From Paeniglutamicibacter kerguelensis (lineage in GTDB: Bacteria > Actinomycetota > Actinomycetes > Actinomycetales > Micrococcaceae): DNA of 64,000 bases. The stretch's first letter is position 1; each line of letters opens with the position of its first letter. Of this stretch, positions 1 to 8,668 are shown piece after piece. The position numbers and the translations under genes are program-made. The DNA lies in NCBI RefSeq assembly GCF_017876535.1, contig NZ_JAGIOF010000001.1:2108001-2172000 (forward strand), read 5' to 3'. The notes beneath the pieces are model-generated. The model saw only the letters and a program-made list of their open reading frames with translations. It had not been told where the DNA came from and ran no database searches.

Positions 1-741
1 CCAGCTGCCAGCGGCGCTGGCCAGCACCGCGCCCTTCGAACCGAGCGTGGCCAGCACGGCCCCGGCACCGGCCTCGACGAGCCTCAGCGCCGCAGCGCCT
101 GCACGTTCGTGGTCGGCCTCGAGTTCCGGCCCGGTGCCTTCCCCGGTGAGCTCTGCAAGTTCCTCCGCGTTGGGCTTGATGAGGTCCGGGGTGCCGGCCG
201 GGCCGGCGGCGAAGAGCGCGGCGAGCGGTTCGCCGGAGGTGTCAACGGCGATGCGCGGGGCCCGGGCGCCGAGCCGGTCGCGGACCTCGGCAACGAGTCC
301 GGCGTAGAACCCCGGGGCCACGCCCGGCGGCAGGGATCCTGCCAGCACCAGCCAACTGGCCCCGTCGGCCGCGGCAAGCACGGCCTCGACGAGTGCGCGC
401 TGGTGTCCGGCGTCCAACAGGGGGCCGGGGGCGTTGACTTTGGTGGTGGTTCCGTCGGCCTCAGCCAGGGTCAGGTTGCTGCGCAACGGCTGGCCGATCG
501 GCAGCGCCACGTGGGGCAGGTTGCCGTCCGCGAGGCCGAGCACCACGGGGTCGTGAGGGTCCCCCGGCAGCACCGCCAGCGTGCGCAGCCCGCCGGAGGC
601 AAGGGCGCGGGCCACGTTCACGCCCTTGCCGGCCGCCTGGGATGTCAGCGACAGGGCCCGCTGGACCCCGCCGCGCTGCAGGGGCGCGTCCAGCTCGATG
701 GTTCGGTCCATGCTGGGGTTCATGGTCAGCGTGGCGATCAT
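1..741 (-). CDS. fruK: 1-phosphofructokinase, C-terminus cut off by window edge
   Basis: Phosphorylates fructose-1-phosphate to fructose-1,6-bisphosphate in the cytoplasm after PTS uptake of fructose. The visible 247 codons read MIATLTMNPSMDRT at the start, with the PfkB-family N-terminal motif AAGKGVNVARAL near residues 36-48 and the late strand VLATLGSKGAVLA near the edge. The last 60 or so residues, with the catalytic GxGD-type signature, lie outside the window. The ATG (741-739) overlaps the TGA of the upstream repressor gene as ATGA, so the two are translationally coupled. An EIIABC fructose permease gene would be expected next, beyond the edge; that is inference. Another PfkB sugar kinase is possible but less likely beside a DeoR-type regulator. 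Confidence 0.88.
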   Translation of the reverse strand, partial: MIATLTMNPSMDRTIELDAPLQRGGVQRALSLTSQAAGKGVNVARALASGGLRTLAVLPGDPHDPVVLGLADGNLPHVALPIGQPLRSNLTLAEADGTTTKVNAPGPLLDAGHQRALVEAVLAAADGASWLVLAGSLPPGVAPGFYAGLVAEVRDRLGARAPRIAVDTSGEPLAALFAAGPAGTPDLIKPNAEELAELTGEGTGPELEADHERAGAAALRLVEAGAGAVLATLGSKGAVLASAAGSW

Positions 742-1517
742 GCCAGCACCACCTCGACGTCGGCGGCCTCGAGGGCCGCGGCCAGCTCGGCATCGGGCTC
801 CCGGTCGGTGACCAGGGTGTCGATGTCGGCGAGGGCCGCGAAGCGGACCAACGCGGTCTCACCCAGCTTGCTGGAGTCGGCCAGCACCACCACACGCCGC
901 GCACAACCGACGATCGCGGTCTTCACCGCGGCTTCGAGCGCATCGGGGGTGCTCAGGCCGAAGTCGGCGTCCACGCCGTTTGCCCCGACAAAGGCGATGT
1001 CCGGGCGCAACGAGTCCAGTTGGGCGAGCGTGTGACTGCCGGTGGCCGCGCTGGTGAGGCCGCGCACCCGGCCGCCGATGAGTTCCAGCGGCAGGGCCGG
1101 GGAGACACGTTGCGCGATGGGCAGTGCGTGGGTGATCACCAGAAGTTCCTCGGCCCTCGGCACGGCAAGTTCCTCGGCCAGCAGTCCGGCCAGGAGTTCG
1201 GTGGTGGTTCCGGCATCGAGCAGGATCGAGGTGGCACCCTGCGGGAGCAGTTCGAGTGCCTTCGCGGCAATGCGCCGCTTGGCAGCCAGGTTCTGGGTGG
1301 TGCGGGCCGTGTGGCTCTGTTCCGCGGTGCTGGCCTTCGCGGCGACAACCGCACCGCCATGCACCCGGCGCAACACGCCGACCTGCTCCAATTGGGCGAG
1401 GTCGCGGCGCACGGTTTCGCGGGTGATTCCGAAGCGTTCGGACAGGTCTGCAACACCGACCTTGCCCTGCAGGGACAGCTGTTCGGTGACGAGGCGGTGG
1501 CGTTCTTCGGCAAACAC
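738..1517 (-). CDS. fruR: DeoR-family transcriptional repressor of the fructose operon
   Basis: 259-residue cytoplasmic DNA-binding regulator of normal family length. The N-terminal winged helix-turn-helix (about residues 1-56) carries the DeoR signature VADLSERFGITRETVRRDL followed by VLRRVHGGA. The C-terminal sugar-phosphate sensing domain has LDAGTTTELLAGLL near residue 100 and VVLADSSKLG near residue 210. The start is GTG at 1517 with GGAGG at 1532-1528. It is the first gene of the operon and overlaps fruK by 4 bp, so it probably represses its own operon until fructose-1-phosphate or a related effector appears. The effector is inferred from family precedent. Confidence 0.88.
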   Translation of the reverse strand: MFAEERHRLVTEQLSLQGKVGVADLSERFGITRETVRRDLAQLEQVGVLRRVHGGAVVAAKASTAEQSHTARTTQNLAAKRRIAAKALELLPQGATSILLDAGTTTELLAGLLAEELAVPRAEELLVITHALPIAQRVSPALPLELIGGRVRGLTSAATGSHTLAQLDSLRPDIAFVGANGVDADFGLSTPDALEAAVKTAIVGCARRVVVLADSSKLGETALVRFAALADIDTLVTDREPDAELAAALEAADVEVVLA

Positions 1518-1572
1518 GATGTGGGAGCCTCCGGGTTATGTGACGCGAGTCACGGTGATCTGTGTTCATATG

Positions 1573-1602
1573 ACTTTAGACGCACCGCGATCGTAATGTC
1601 AA
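1573..1602 (-). promoter_or_regulatory. Promoter of the fruR-fruK operon
   Basis: On the minus strand a perfect -35 TTGACA (1602-1597) is followed by an 18-bp spacer and a -10 TAAAGT (1578-1573). The predicted transcript starts about 50 bases before the GTG of fruR. Confidence 0.6.
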
Positions 1603-1620
1603 CACAAAACAACACAAAAC
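1601..1620. promoter_or_regulatory. Tandem 10-bp repeat, candidate FruR operator
   Basis: AACACAAAAC occurs twice in immediate succession (1601-1610, 1611-1620), overlapping the -35 box and extending just upstream of it. A related CAAATAAGCACAG follows. DeoR-family sugar regulators commonly bind T/G-rich tandem repeats at this position, so autorepression by the adjacent repressor is the simplest reading. Confidence 0.5.
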
Positions 1621-1805
1621 CAAATAAGCACAGATTCACTCCCACGGGTTCCGGGGGGCGCTCGCCACGTCCGCGCCCGCTGAAATTGCGGGTAGGACAG
1701 CCAGTGCAATGGACACGGCAGGGACACATGATCGGCTCACCGCAAACCCAACGTCGTTCAGTAGGTTGGGCCCGTCCAGGAGGTCGCAAGACACAGGAAG
1801 CCAAG
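1621..1805. other. Spacer between the fructose operon promoter and the permease remnant
   Basis: 185 bases with no convincing gene, RNA or promoter. The open frame crossing it has no recognisable protein similarity and merges with the permease remnant downstream, so this may be where the 5' part of an ABC transporter locus was lost. Confidence 0.4.
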
Positions 1806-3765
1806 ATGATGAGTGGAAGTGGCAATCTCAGTTTCGGAAAACCATCGCCCCGCCGGCGCCGCGGCTCCGGCACAGCCCGCCGGGCAATGTCCGCCATCGT
1901 GCTTGGCCTGTTCGACAGTGTGCTCGGGGCCGGCATGGGAATCGTTGGCGGTGCGGTCTTGATGACGATCATGAAATTCCGGGGCGATTCGACGTTCGTC
2001 GACGTACATGTCATCTGGCCGGTCATCTTCGGGCTGGTACTCGTGGGGTTGCTCTCCGCAGTGGTCGCGGCGCTCGTTCCGGCGCGTGCCGTGGCCAGCC
2101 AGGTTACGCTAGCGGCCCTGAAATCCGGACGGACCGCCGAAGCTGTTTCCAAACGGACTCCGCGCATTGGACTGCTGCTGCTCCTGCTATCGGGCATCTC
2201 TCTGGCCGCGGGCGTCACCACCGCTTTGCTGCAGGGACGGAGCGCAGAGGCCAGTCAATGGCTGCTGATCACCGCCGGTCTGGTCGCGTTCGGGACCATT
2301 GCATTGATCGGCGGGCTGATCTGCCTGACGGGAAAGATCGTCACGCTACTGACCTCCCACTCTGCATGGCTACCCGTACCCTTCAGGCTTGCTGCACGGG
2401 ACTCGGCACGCAACCGCAGTCGCAAGGTTCCCGCCATCGCGGCGGTGCTGGCCGCTGCATCGCTCTCCGGAGCTTTGATAGTGCTGACTTCAAGCTTTAT
2501 GCAGCAGGCTAGCGACATGCACCAATGGCGCTTCAACCTTTACCAGGCCGCGGTTGCGTTGGAAAAAACCGAGACAGTTGACACTCAAGTCGGCCCCGAT
2601 TCGTGGACTACGTCAGACATGAAAATGGTCGAGATCGATCCGGAACCCGTGACTGCCGCGGTCCAACAGATTTTCGGTCCGGAACTCAAGCAGCAGGTCA
2701 TCGCAGGAACGCCGAGCAGCGCCGCATGCCACGTAAATGAGTTCAAGGCCGAACAGCAAGGTCTTGATCCAGCAAACGTTCGGTACCCCTCCTGGATTCT
2801 GCAGGAACCGCCGGAGAACCGGTGCGCCATGGGCGAGGATTTCCGGCCCAAGGATCTCAACGACTGGCGTTGCAGTGGTCCCATGAGCCAGGGAGGGCCA
2901 CACGACGTTGTTCCGGCCGTGGTCGTGGGCGGGGAAGCTGAACTTAAAGCGCTGCTGGGTCGCACCCCAAGTGCCGCGGCTCTCAAGACCTTGAAAGAGG
3001 GTGGGGTCGTCGTCACCAACAAGGTTTTCATGACCGACGAGACCTCTGCAGCGCTCATCATGTATGACCGCAATGAACCTTGGCGGTTGGGCGCCGGAAA
3101 TGGCTACCAAGAAGGCAGCGCCTATTTGCGTACGCAATACAACCCGATCACAACGCACGCGCTCCAAGCCGTGCTGGAGGAACCGGACCGTCCCTTGGAC
3201 TTCTTCGGTGTGGTTTCGGCCGAAACCGCGGCAAAGGTCAAGATGCCCGTTGTGGATCGGGGCTTGCTGCTGACTTCACCACAAGCCCCCAAGCCAGAAA
3301 CAGACGGACAACTACGAAAGTGCCTTGGTGGCGCTGACAGGCGACGCGTACTACTCGCAATTTGAGTTAGGTCCCGCAACCAACGTGACCTCGATTCTGT
3401 GGTTGATTGTTGCCGGAGCAGCCGCAATCACGCTCAGCGCCGCCGGAATCACCACCGGCCTGGCCTTGGCCGATGGTCGCATTGACCACGCAACGCTTGC
3501 CGGAATTGGTGCCGATACAAGACTGCGCAAGGCGATGTCCGGTGCCCAGACCATCATGACGGCTTCGCTTGGCACGTTGTTGGGATTGTTCGCCGGAACA
3601 GTCCCCATGATTCTTATGCTCTCAACGCAGCCGGGCGTGCCGGTGGTGATCCCGTGGGCCCAGCTTGCGGTGTTGCTGATCGTAGTTCCGGTTTTTGGGG
3701 CATTGGTGGCTTGGGCCTTTACCCGCGGCAACGTGCCTCTGACACGTCGCCAAACGCTGGTGTAG
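1806..3765 (+). pseudogene. FtsX-type ABC transporter permease, 5'-truncated and frameshifted
   Basis: Remnant of a large two-domain MacB/FtsX-type permease. Recognisable sequence starts near 1880 with two membrane segments and an ALVPARAVASQVTLAALKSG element that normally closes the first FtsX domain, so the first half of that domain and its start are missing. Three membrane segments follow (about 2160-2500), then a large extracytoplasmic region with cysteines (about 2500-3280). Near 3290-3320 the frame shifts: the upstream frame ends at 3365, while NYESALVALTGDAYYSQ and the last three or four membrane helices continue in the +1 frame to TAG at 3765. No ATP-binding partner is adjacent. A sequencing indel could explain the shift but not the missing 5' part. 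Confidence 0.75.
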
Positions 3766-3786
3766 TTTCGGCGCAGACGACAAATG

Positions 3787-3837
3787 GGGCTGGGTGGTGT
3801 GAGCAATGCCGTATCAATTGCTTAAACCACCCAGCCC
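3787..3837 (+). terminator. Two-part hairpin terminator after the permease remnant
   Basis: GGGCTGGGTGGT (3787-3798) pairs perfectly with ACCACCCAGCCC (3826-3837); inside, AGCAAT (3802-3807) pairs with ATTGCT (3817-3822). A moderately T-rich stretch follows on the plus strand. Confidence 0.65.
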
Positions 3838-4027
3838 TGCCTTGTTCTTCTTGCCTTCACATTCGACCCATCTCCGCCGACCCCCACACAACGGGGCGGC
3901 CAGCCCGGGTGCCGCATTGGACAGTCGAAAAGAGCTTCAACGGTCGACAAGAAACCTGTCGATGGCCGCGTGCCCCTCTGTAGAGTGACTGGCAGCCACA
4001 CGAAACGCTCCAAACGGGAGGATCGAC

Positions 4028-4393
4028 ATGACGCAGTACATGATCTCGGTTAGCCACAACACGGCCGAGGCCCCGACGATGGAAACCATGGACCCCGCCG
4101 TGATCCAGCCGATCATTGACGCGGTCGATGCCTTCAACGACAGGCTCCGCGCCGAAGGCGCGTGGGTATTCGCCGGCGGGTTGCACCCCATCCAGACGGC
4201 AACCACGGTGGACAACACCGGAGACACACCGGTCGTGACCGACGGTCCTCATGCCCAGTTCGAGGAATACCTCGGCGGCTTCTGGGTCATCGAGGCCAAC
4301 GACCTCGATGCCGCACTGGAGTGGGCCAAGGACGCTTCGAAGGCGTGCGCGGGCCGGGTCGAGGTACGCGCGTTCCAGGACGCGCCCGCCTGA
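4028..4393 (+). CDS. YCII-related (DGPF) domain protein
   Basis: 121-residue soluble protein of the YCII/DGPF family, a ferredoxin-like fold whose members include dehalogenase-like enzymes and sigma-factor-linked proteins; most have no known reaction. It carries the signature DGPHAQFEEYLGGFWVIEA (about residues 76-94), a variant of the usual DGPF(A/V)E-K-E-LGG motif, and a C-terminal GRVEVRAFQ strand. A good ribosome site (GGGAGG) stands about 7 bases before the ATG. The downstream gene is a broken reductase-like gene about 180 bases away. The substrate is unknown. Confidence 0.8.
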   Translation: MTQYMISVSHNTAEAPTMETMDPAVIQPIIDAVDAFNDRLRAEGAWVFAGGLHPIQTATTVDNTGDTPVVTDGPHAQFEEYLGGFWVIEANDLDAALEWAKDASKACAGRVEVRAFQDAPA

Positions 4394-4573
4394 ATGGAAC
4401 CCTGCCACCGGGTACCAAGATTCGATCCCTGGCGAAGCCTCGATGGTTGTGAACGCCATCCTTGACATCCGGGCATGGACATCCATGACCGGGGGTCGGT
4501 ATCGTGCCCATAAGCCAGAACACGATCCTTCCTGCCAGGGCCGCGGGAATGCTGATGCGATGGGCTCGAAGCC

Positions 4574-5136
4574 ATGCTGATCTACTCGATGGGCGTCTCG
4601 GTGGACGGCTTTATCACCGATCGCGAGGGCGGGTTCGGGTGGACCGATCCGAACGAGGAGCAGTTTCGTTTCCACATCGCGCAGGTAGGCGAACTCGGCG
4701 GCTATCTGTGCGGCCGCCGGCTTTACGAAACCATGCTGGTGTGGGAGACGGATCCGACGATGCGCAACAGCGAACTCGGAGCTATTTTCGCCGACATATG
4801 GTGCGCTCTCCCGAAGGTCGTTTTCAGCCGCACGCTCGACACCGTCCAGGGCAACGCCCGGCTCGCCGAGGCACCGCTGGCGGAGGAAGTCGCCGTGGTG
4901 CTCGGCGCGACCGACAGGGACGTGGCGCTCGGCGGCGCAAACCTGGCCGCTGCAGCCATCGGGCTCGGTCTCGTCGACGAGCTGCGCATCTTCCGCAACC
5001 CGGTGTCGTCGGCGGCGGCACGCCCTTCCTGCCGCCTGTCGCCGAAACCATTCGGCTGGACCTCATCGAGATCAAGACGTTCGGCTCGCGCGTGGTCTTC
5101 GAGCGCTACCGGCGCGCCCGTGATGGGTCGGACTGA
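4574..5136 (+). pseudogene. RibD-C/dihydrofolate reductase-fold protein, frameshifted
   Basis: Resembles the small YyaP/YwjB reductases that share the C-terminal RibD fold and bind NADPH. MLIYSMGVSVDGFITD at the start, LGGYLCGRRLYETMLVW near residues 38-54 and GGANLAAAAIGLGLVDELRIF near 120-140 are typical. After RNPV (about 5009) the expected VVGGGTPFLPP appears in the next frame and continues to RVVFERY and the TGA at 5136. One missing base near 5005-5015 accounts for the shift. The start has only a weak ribosome site. Either a recent pseudogene or a sequence error; the product would lose its last beta strands. A second member of the family lies at the right end of the window. Confidence 0.7.
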
Positions 5137-5154
5137 CACCGCCGTCCGGCACAC

Positions 5155-5192
5155 AAAAAAGCGGCCCTCCGGATTTTTGACCGGAGGGCCGC
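5155..5192 (-). terminator. Rho-independent terminator of ctaB
   Basis: A perfect 12-bp stem, GCGGCCCTCCGG (5161-5172) with CCGGAGGGCCGC (5181-5192), has an 8-base loop. On the minus strand it is followed by TTTTTT (5160-5155), a classic intrinsic terminator. Confidence 0.9.
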
Positions 5193-5210
5193 CCGGAAGC
5201 AGGAACGCGT

Positions 5211-6194
5211 TTAGCCGAAGAGCGGGCCGCCCACGAACGGGTCGATCGCCAGGGCGATGAACACAAGCGTCAGGTACGTGATGGAGATGTGGAAGACCTT
5301 CATGGCCTTCTTGTTCATGTCCGCCGGTTCGTGGTTGCGCTGCGCCTCGCGGTAGAGCACGTGGCATTCGTAGATGAACCAGGCACCGCTGACGCCGGCC
5401 AGGACCGTGTAAACGATTCCCGCGTAGCCCATCGGTGCCAGCAGCAGCGAGCAGACAACGGTGGCCCAGGCGTAGAGGACAACCTGGACGGAGACCTTGC
5501 GGGCCGTGGAGATCGCGCCGAGCATCGGCACGTGTGCCGCGTTGTAGTCGTCCGCGTACTTCATGGACAGCGGCCAGTAGTGCGGCGGGGTCCACAAGAA
5601 GATGATCAGGAACAGGATGACGGCGGGCCATTCGATCTTCTCGGTCACGGCGGCCCAGGCGATGAGCACCGGCATGCAGCCGGCAATGCCGCCCCAGACG
5701 ATGTTCTGGGCGGTGCGGCGCTTGAGGATCAGCGTGTACAGCACCACGTAGAAGAGGATCGCGGCCAGGCCAAGGGCCGTGGTCAGCGGGTTGGTCCCGA
5801 ACCACAGCACCACCAGCGAGGCGATGCCCAGCAGGTAGGCGAAGACCAGGGCCTCGCGCGGGGTGACCTCGCCGGTGACCAGCGGGCGCCCCTTGGTGCG
5901 TTTCATGACCTTGTCCATGTCGCGGTCGATGTAGCAATTGAATGCACCCGATGCGCCCGCGGCCATGGCGCCGCCGAAGAGCGTGGCCAGCACCAATGTG
6001 ATCGACGGGAAACCGCGTTCAGCGAAGATCATGGTTGGCAACGTGGTGACGAGCAGGAGTTCGACCACGCGCGGCTTCGTCAGCGCAAGATACGCCTTGG
6101 CCTTGCGTGAAACGAAGTCGCCCACCGATTCATTCGGCTGACGAGCTGCACGAGCAGTCGTTGCGGATTCAACGGAAACGGTCTTCACAGACAT
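5211..6194 (-). CDS. ctaB: Protoheme IX farnesyltransferase (heme O synthase)
   Basis: Integral membrane prenyltransferase that adds a farnesyl group to heme B, giving heme O for the aa3-type cytochrome oxidase. The UbiA-family signatures are [19 protein letters not shown] (first Asp-rich motif) and the later [11 protein letters not shown] (second Asp-rich motif); about nine hydrophobic segments follow [20 protein letters not shown] chose ATG 6194 (327 residues). An ATG at 6236 is in frame but lies on a TATGAT -10 element, so it is probably upstream of the transcript start. The gene diverges from tkt, the usual actinobacterial arrangement. Confidence 0.93.
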   Translation of the reverse strand: MSVKTVSVESATTARAARQPNESVGDFVSRKAKAYLALTKPRVVELLLVTTLPTMIFAERGFPSITLVLATLFGGAMAAGASGAFNCYIDRDMDKVMKRTKGRPLVTGEVTPREALVFAYLLGIASLVVLWFGTNPLTTALGLAAILFYVVLYTLILKRRTAQNIVWGGIAGCMPVLIAWAAVTEKIEWPAVILFLIIFLWTPPHYWPLSMKYADDYNAAHVPMLGAISTARKVSVQVVLYAWATVVCSLLLAPMGYAGIVYTVLAGVSGAWFIYECHVLYREAQRNHEPADMNKKAMKVFHISITYLTLVFIALAIDPFVGGPLFG

Positions 6195-6231
6195 GCACTC
6201 AGTTCTACGGGGAAATAAGACAGACAGGCCC

Positions 6232-6237
6232 ATCATA
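6232..6237 (-). promoter_or_regulatory. Candidate -10 element of ctaB
   Basis: TATGAT on the minus strand (5 of 6 consensus positions) gives a leader of about 30 bases to the ATG at 6194. No good -35 is visible. The element lies inside a 9-bp inverted repeat, AGTTCTACG (6201-6209) and CGTAGAACT (6251-6259). Confidence 0.4.
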
Positions 6238-6259
6238 CCCTTTTACGCGACGTAGAACT

Positions 6260-6514
6260 CGGCCGGTGAACACCCGCTACGCGGTCCGCCGCGGTGTTCT
6301 TTGTCTCCATCGGACCCGAAACGGCCTTCCAATAACTTCAAGTTGTGGTCTCAAACGGGCATTTCCCGGCCCAATCGCGATAGGGTTGGAGGGTTGCGAC
6401 GCCGCCGAAACCACCCAGTGATTATCCGGGTCGGACCGGCGGCATTGTGCTTCATGGCGGGAAACTCCGCCAAGAGTAGTTTTTGATGCAGACCTTATAG
6501 GGAGGACCCACAAC
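6260..6514. other. Divergent ctaB/tkt intergenic region
   Basis: No gene seen. It must hold the tkt promoter; TAGGGT at 6381-6386 is a possible -10 but has no good -35. A small hairpin, TGGCGG/CCGCCA (6455-6460, 6467-6472), lies in the tkt leader. A clear ribosome site, AGGGAGG, precedes the tkt GTG. Confidence 0.4.
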
Positions 6515-8641
6515 GTGGCGCCACTAGCAGACACCAGCGATTTCGCATGGACCGGCCTTGACCAGCGAGCCGTCGATACCGCACGCGTGCTGGCCGCAGA
6601 CGCGGTCGAAAAGGTAGGAAACGGACACCCGGGAACGGCCATCTCGCTGGCCCCAGCCGCCTATTTGATCTTCCAGCAACACCTGCGCCACGACCCGAGC
6701 GACCCGGCCTGGATCGGCCGCGACCGCTTTGTACTCTCCCCCGGCCACACGTCGCTGACCCTTTACCTGCAGCTCTTCCTTTCCGGCTACGGCCTGGAAA
6801 TGGAAGACCTCGAGGCCCTGCGCACCTGGGGCGCCAAGACCCCGGGTCACCCGGAATACGGCCACACCGCCGGCGTGGAAATCACCACCGGCCCGCTGGG
6901 CCAGGGCCTGGCCTCTGCCGTGGGCTTCGCCTACGCCCAGCGCCGCATGCGCGGCATGCTTGACGCCGACGCGCCGGCCGGCACTTCCCCGTTCGACCAC
7001 ACCGTATGGGTCATCGCCTCCGACGGCGACCTGCAGGAGGGCGTCACCTCCGAGGCCTCCTCGCTGGCCGGCCACCAGGAACTCGGCAACCTTGTTGTTG
7101 TCTACGATGAGAACCACATCTCCATCGAGGACGACACCGACGTCGCGTTCACCGAGAACGTGCTCGGCCGCTACGACGCCTACGGCTGGCACACCCAGCG
7201 CGTCGACTGGACCAAGACCGGCAACTACGTCGAGGACCTCGCCGAGCTGGACGCCGCATTGCGCGCCGCCAAGGCCGAGACCAACCGCCCGTCGATCATT
7301 AGCTTGCGCACCGTCATCGGCTGGCCTTCGCCGAACAAGGCAGACACCGGCGGAATCCACGGTTCCAAGCTCGGCGGCGCCGAAGTTGCCGGCCTGAAGC
7401 AGGCCCTGGACTTCAACCCGGAGGAATCCTTCGCCATCGAGGCCGAGGTGCTGGAGCACGCACGCTCCGTGCAGGACCGCGGCACCGCGGACCGCGCCAC
7501 CTGGCAGACCGGCTTCGACGCCTGGGCCGCCGCAAACCCGGAAAACGCCGCCCTGCTGGCGCGCCTGGAATCCGGCGAGCTGCCGGCCGGCTGGGACGAG
7601 AACCTTCCGGAGTTCGAGGCCGGCAAGGACGTGGCCACCCGCTCGGCATCCGGCAAGGTCATCAACGCCGTCGCCGGCGTGCTGCCCGAGCTCTGGGGCG
7701 GCTCCGCCGACCTCGCCGGCTCAAACAACACCACCATCGAGGGTGCCGCCTCCTTCATCCCGGCCTCGCGCTCCACCGAGTCCTGGACCGGCAACCCGTA
7801 CGGCCGCGTGCTGCACTTCGGCATCCGCGAGCACGCCGCCGCGTCGATCGTCAACGGCATCACCCTGGCCTCCCCGACCCGCGCCTACTCCGGCACGTTC
7901 CTGATCTTCTCCGACTACCAGCGCCCGGCCATCCGCCTCTCGGCACTGATGGGCGTCCCGTCGATCTACGTCTGGACCCACGACTCGATCGGCCTGGGCG
8001 AGGACGGCCCGACGCACCAGCCCGTCGAGCAGCTCGCTTCCCTGCGCGCCATCCCGAACCTCGACGTGGTCCGCCCGGCGGACGCCAACGAGGTCTCCTA
8101 CGCCTGGAAGAAGATCCTGGAGACCACCTCCAACCCGGCCGGCATCATCCTCTCCCGCCAGAACCTGCCGGTCTACGACCGCAGCCAGCTTGGCTTCGGT
8201 GCCGCATCGGGCGTCGAAAAGGGTGCCTACGTGCTCGCCGACGCCACCGCCGACGGTCAGGTCGTGGCACCCGAGGTGCTGCTGCTGGCCACCGGTTCCG
8301 AGGTTTCGCTGGCCGTCGAGGCCCGCGAGGCGCTGCAGGCCCAGGGCGTCGCCACCCGCGTCGTCTCCATCCCGTGCCTGGAATGGTTCAACAAGCAGGA
8401 TGCCGCCTACCGCGAATCCGTGCTGCCGGCCTCCGTGAAGGCCCGCGTCTCCGTCGAGGCCGGCGTCGCCATGGGTTGGCGCGAGCTGGTCGGCGATGCC
8501 GGACGCATCATCTCGCTTGACCACTACGGCGCATCGGCCGACTACAAGCGCCTGTACTCCGAGTTCGGGATCACCACCGAGGCGATCACCGCCGCGGCGC
8601 TCGACTCCATTGCCGCCGGCTCCGTCGCCGCGGCCAAGTAA
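6515..8641 (+). CDS. tkt: Transketolase
   Basis: 708-residue thiamine-diphosphate enzyme that moves two-carbon units between ketose and aldose phosphates in the non-oxidative pentose phosphate pathway. The N-terminal domain has KVGNGHPGTAISLAP (about residues 35-49) and the cofactor motif SDGDLQEGVTSEASSLAGH (about 169-187). The pyrimidine domain has GIREHAAASIVNGI and TFLIFSDYQRPAIRLSALM, then THDSIGLGEDGPTHQPVEQ with the conserved histidine. Length is normal. The start is GTG 6515 behind AGGGAGG. First gene of the tkt-tal-pgi run. Confidence 0.97.
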   Translation: MAPLADTSDFAWTGLDQRAVDTARVLAADAVEKVGNGHPGTAISLAPAAYLIFQQHLRHDPSDPAWIGRDRFVLSPGHTSLTLYLQLFLSGYGLEMEDLEALRTWGAKTPGHPEYGHTAGVEITTGPLGQGLASAVGFAYAQRRMRGMLDADAPAGTSPFDHTVWVIASDGDLQEGVTSEASSLAGHQELGNLVVVYDENHISIEDDTDVAFTENVLGRYDAYGWHTQRVDWTKTGNYVEDLAELDAALRAAKAETNRPSIISLRTVIGWPSPNKADTGGIHGSKLGGAEVAGLKQALDFNPEESFAIEAEVLEHARSVQDRGTADRATWQTGFDAWAAANPENAALLARLESGELPAGWDENLPEFEAGKDVATRSASGKVINAVAGVLPELWGGSADLAGSNNTTIEGAASFIPASRSTESWTGNPYGRVLHFGIREHAAASIVNGITLASPTRAYSGTFLIFSDYQRPAIRLSALMGVPSIYVWTHDSIGLGEDGPTHQPVEQLASLRAIPNLDVVRPADANEVSYAWKKILETTSNPAGIILSRQNLPVYDRSQLGFGAASGVEKGAYVLADATADGQVVAPEVLLLATGSEVSLAVEAREALQAQGVATRVVSIPCLEWFNKQDAAYRESVLPASVKARVSVEAGVAMGWRELVGDAGRIISLDHYGASADYKRLYSEFGITTEAITAAALDSIAAGSVAAAK

Positions 8642-8668
8642 CCAGACTGACTCGAAGGACAAAGAACC

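Noticed and set aside
642..1805. Open frame upstream of the permease remnant, antisense to fruR
   Set aside because: It reads through without similarity to any protein family and covers the minus-strand fruR with its clear DeoR motifs. It is a shadow of high GC content.
4405..4435. TTCGATCCC element resembling a tRNA T-arm
   Set aside because: The flanking arms do not pair well and no acceptor, D or anticodon stem could be found within 90 bases on either strand.
4461..4490. TTGACA with an ATGACC -10 before the reductase-like gene
   Set aside because: The -35 is good, but the -10 matches poorly at every allowed spacing.
6455..6486. Small hairpin followed by TTTTT upstream of tkt, as an attenuator
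   Set aside because: Stem of only six base pairs and a 10-base gap before the T-run; too weak to claim.
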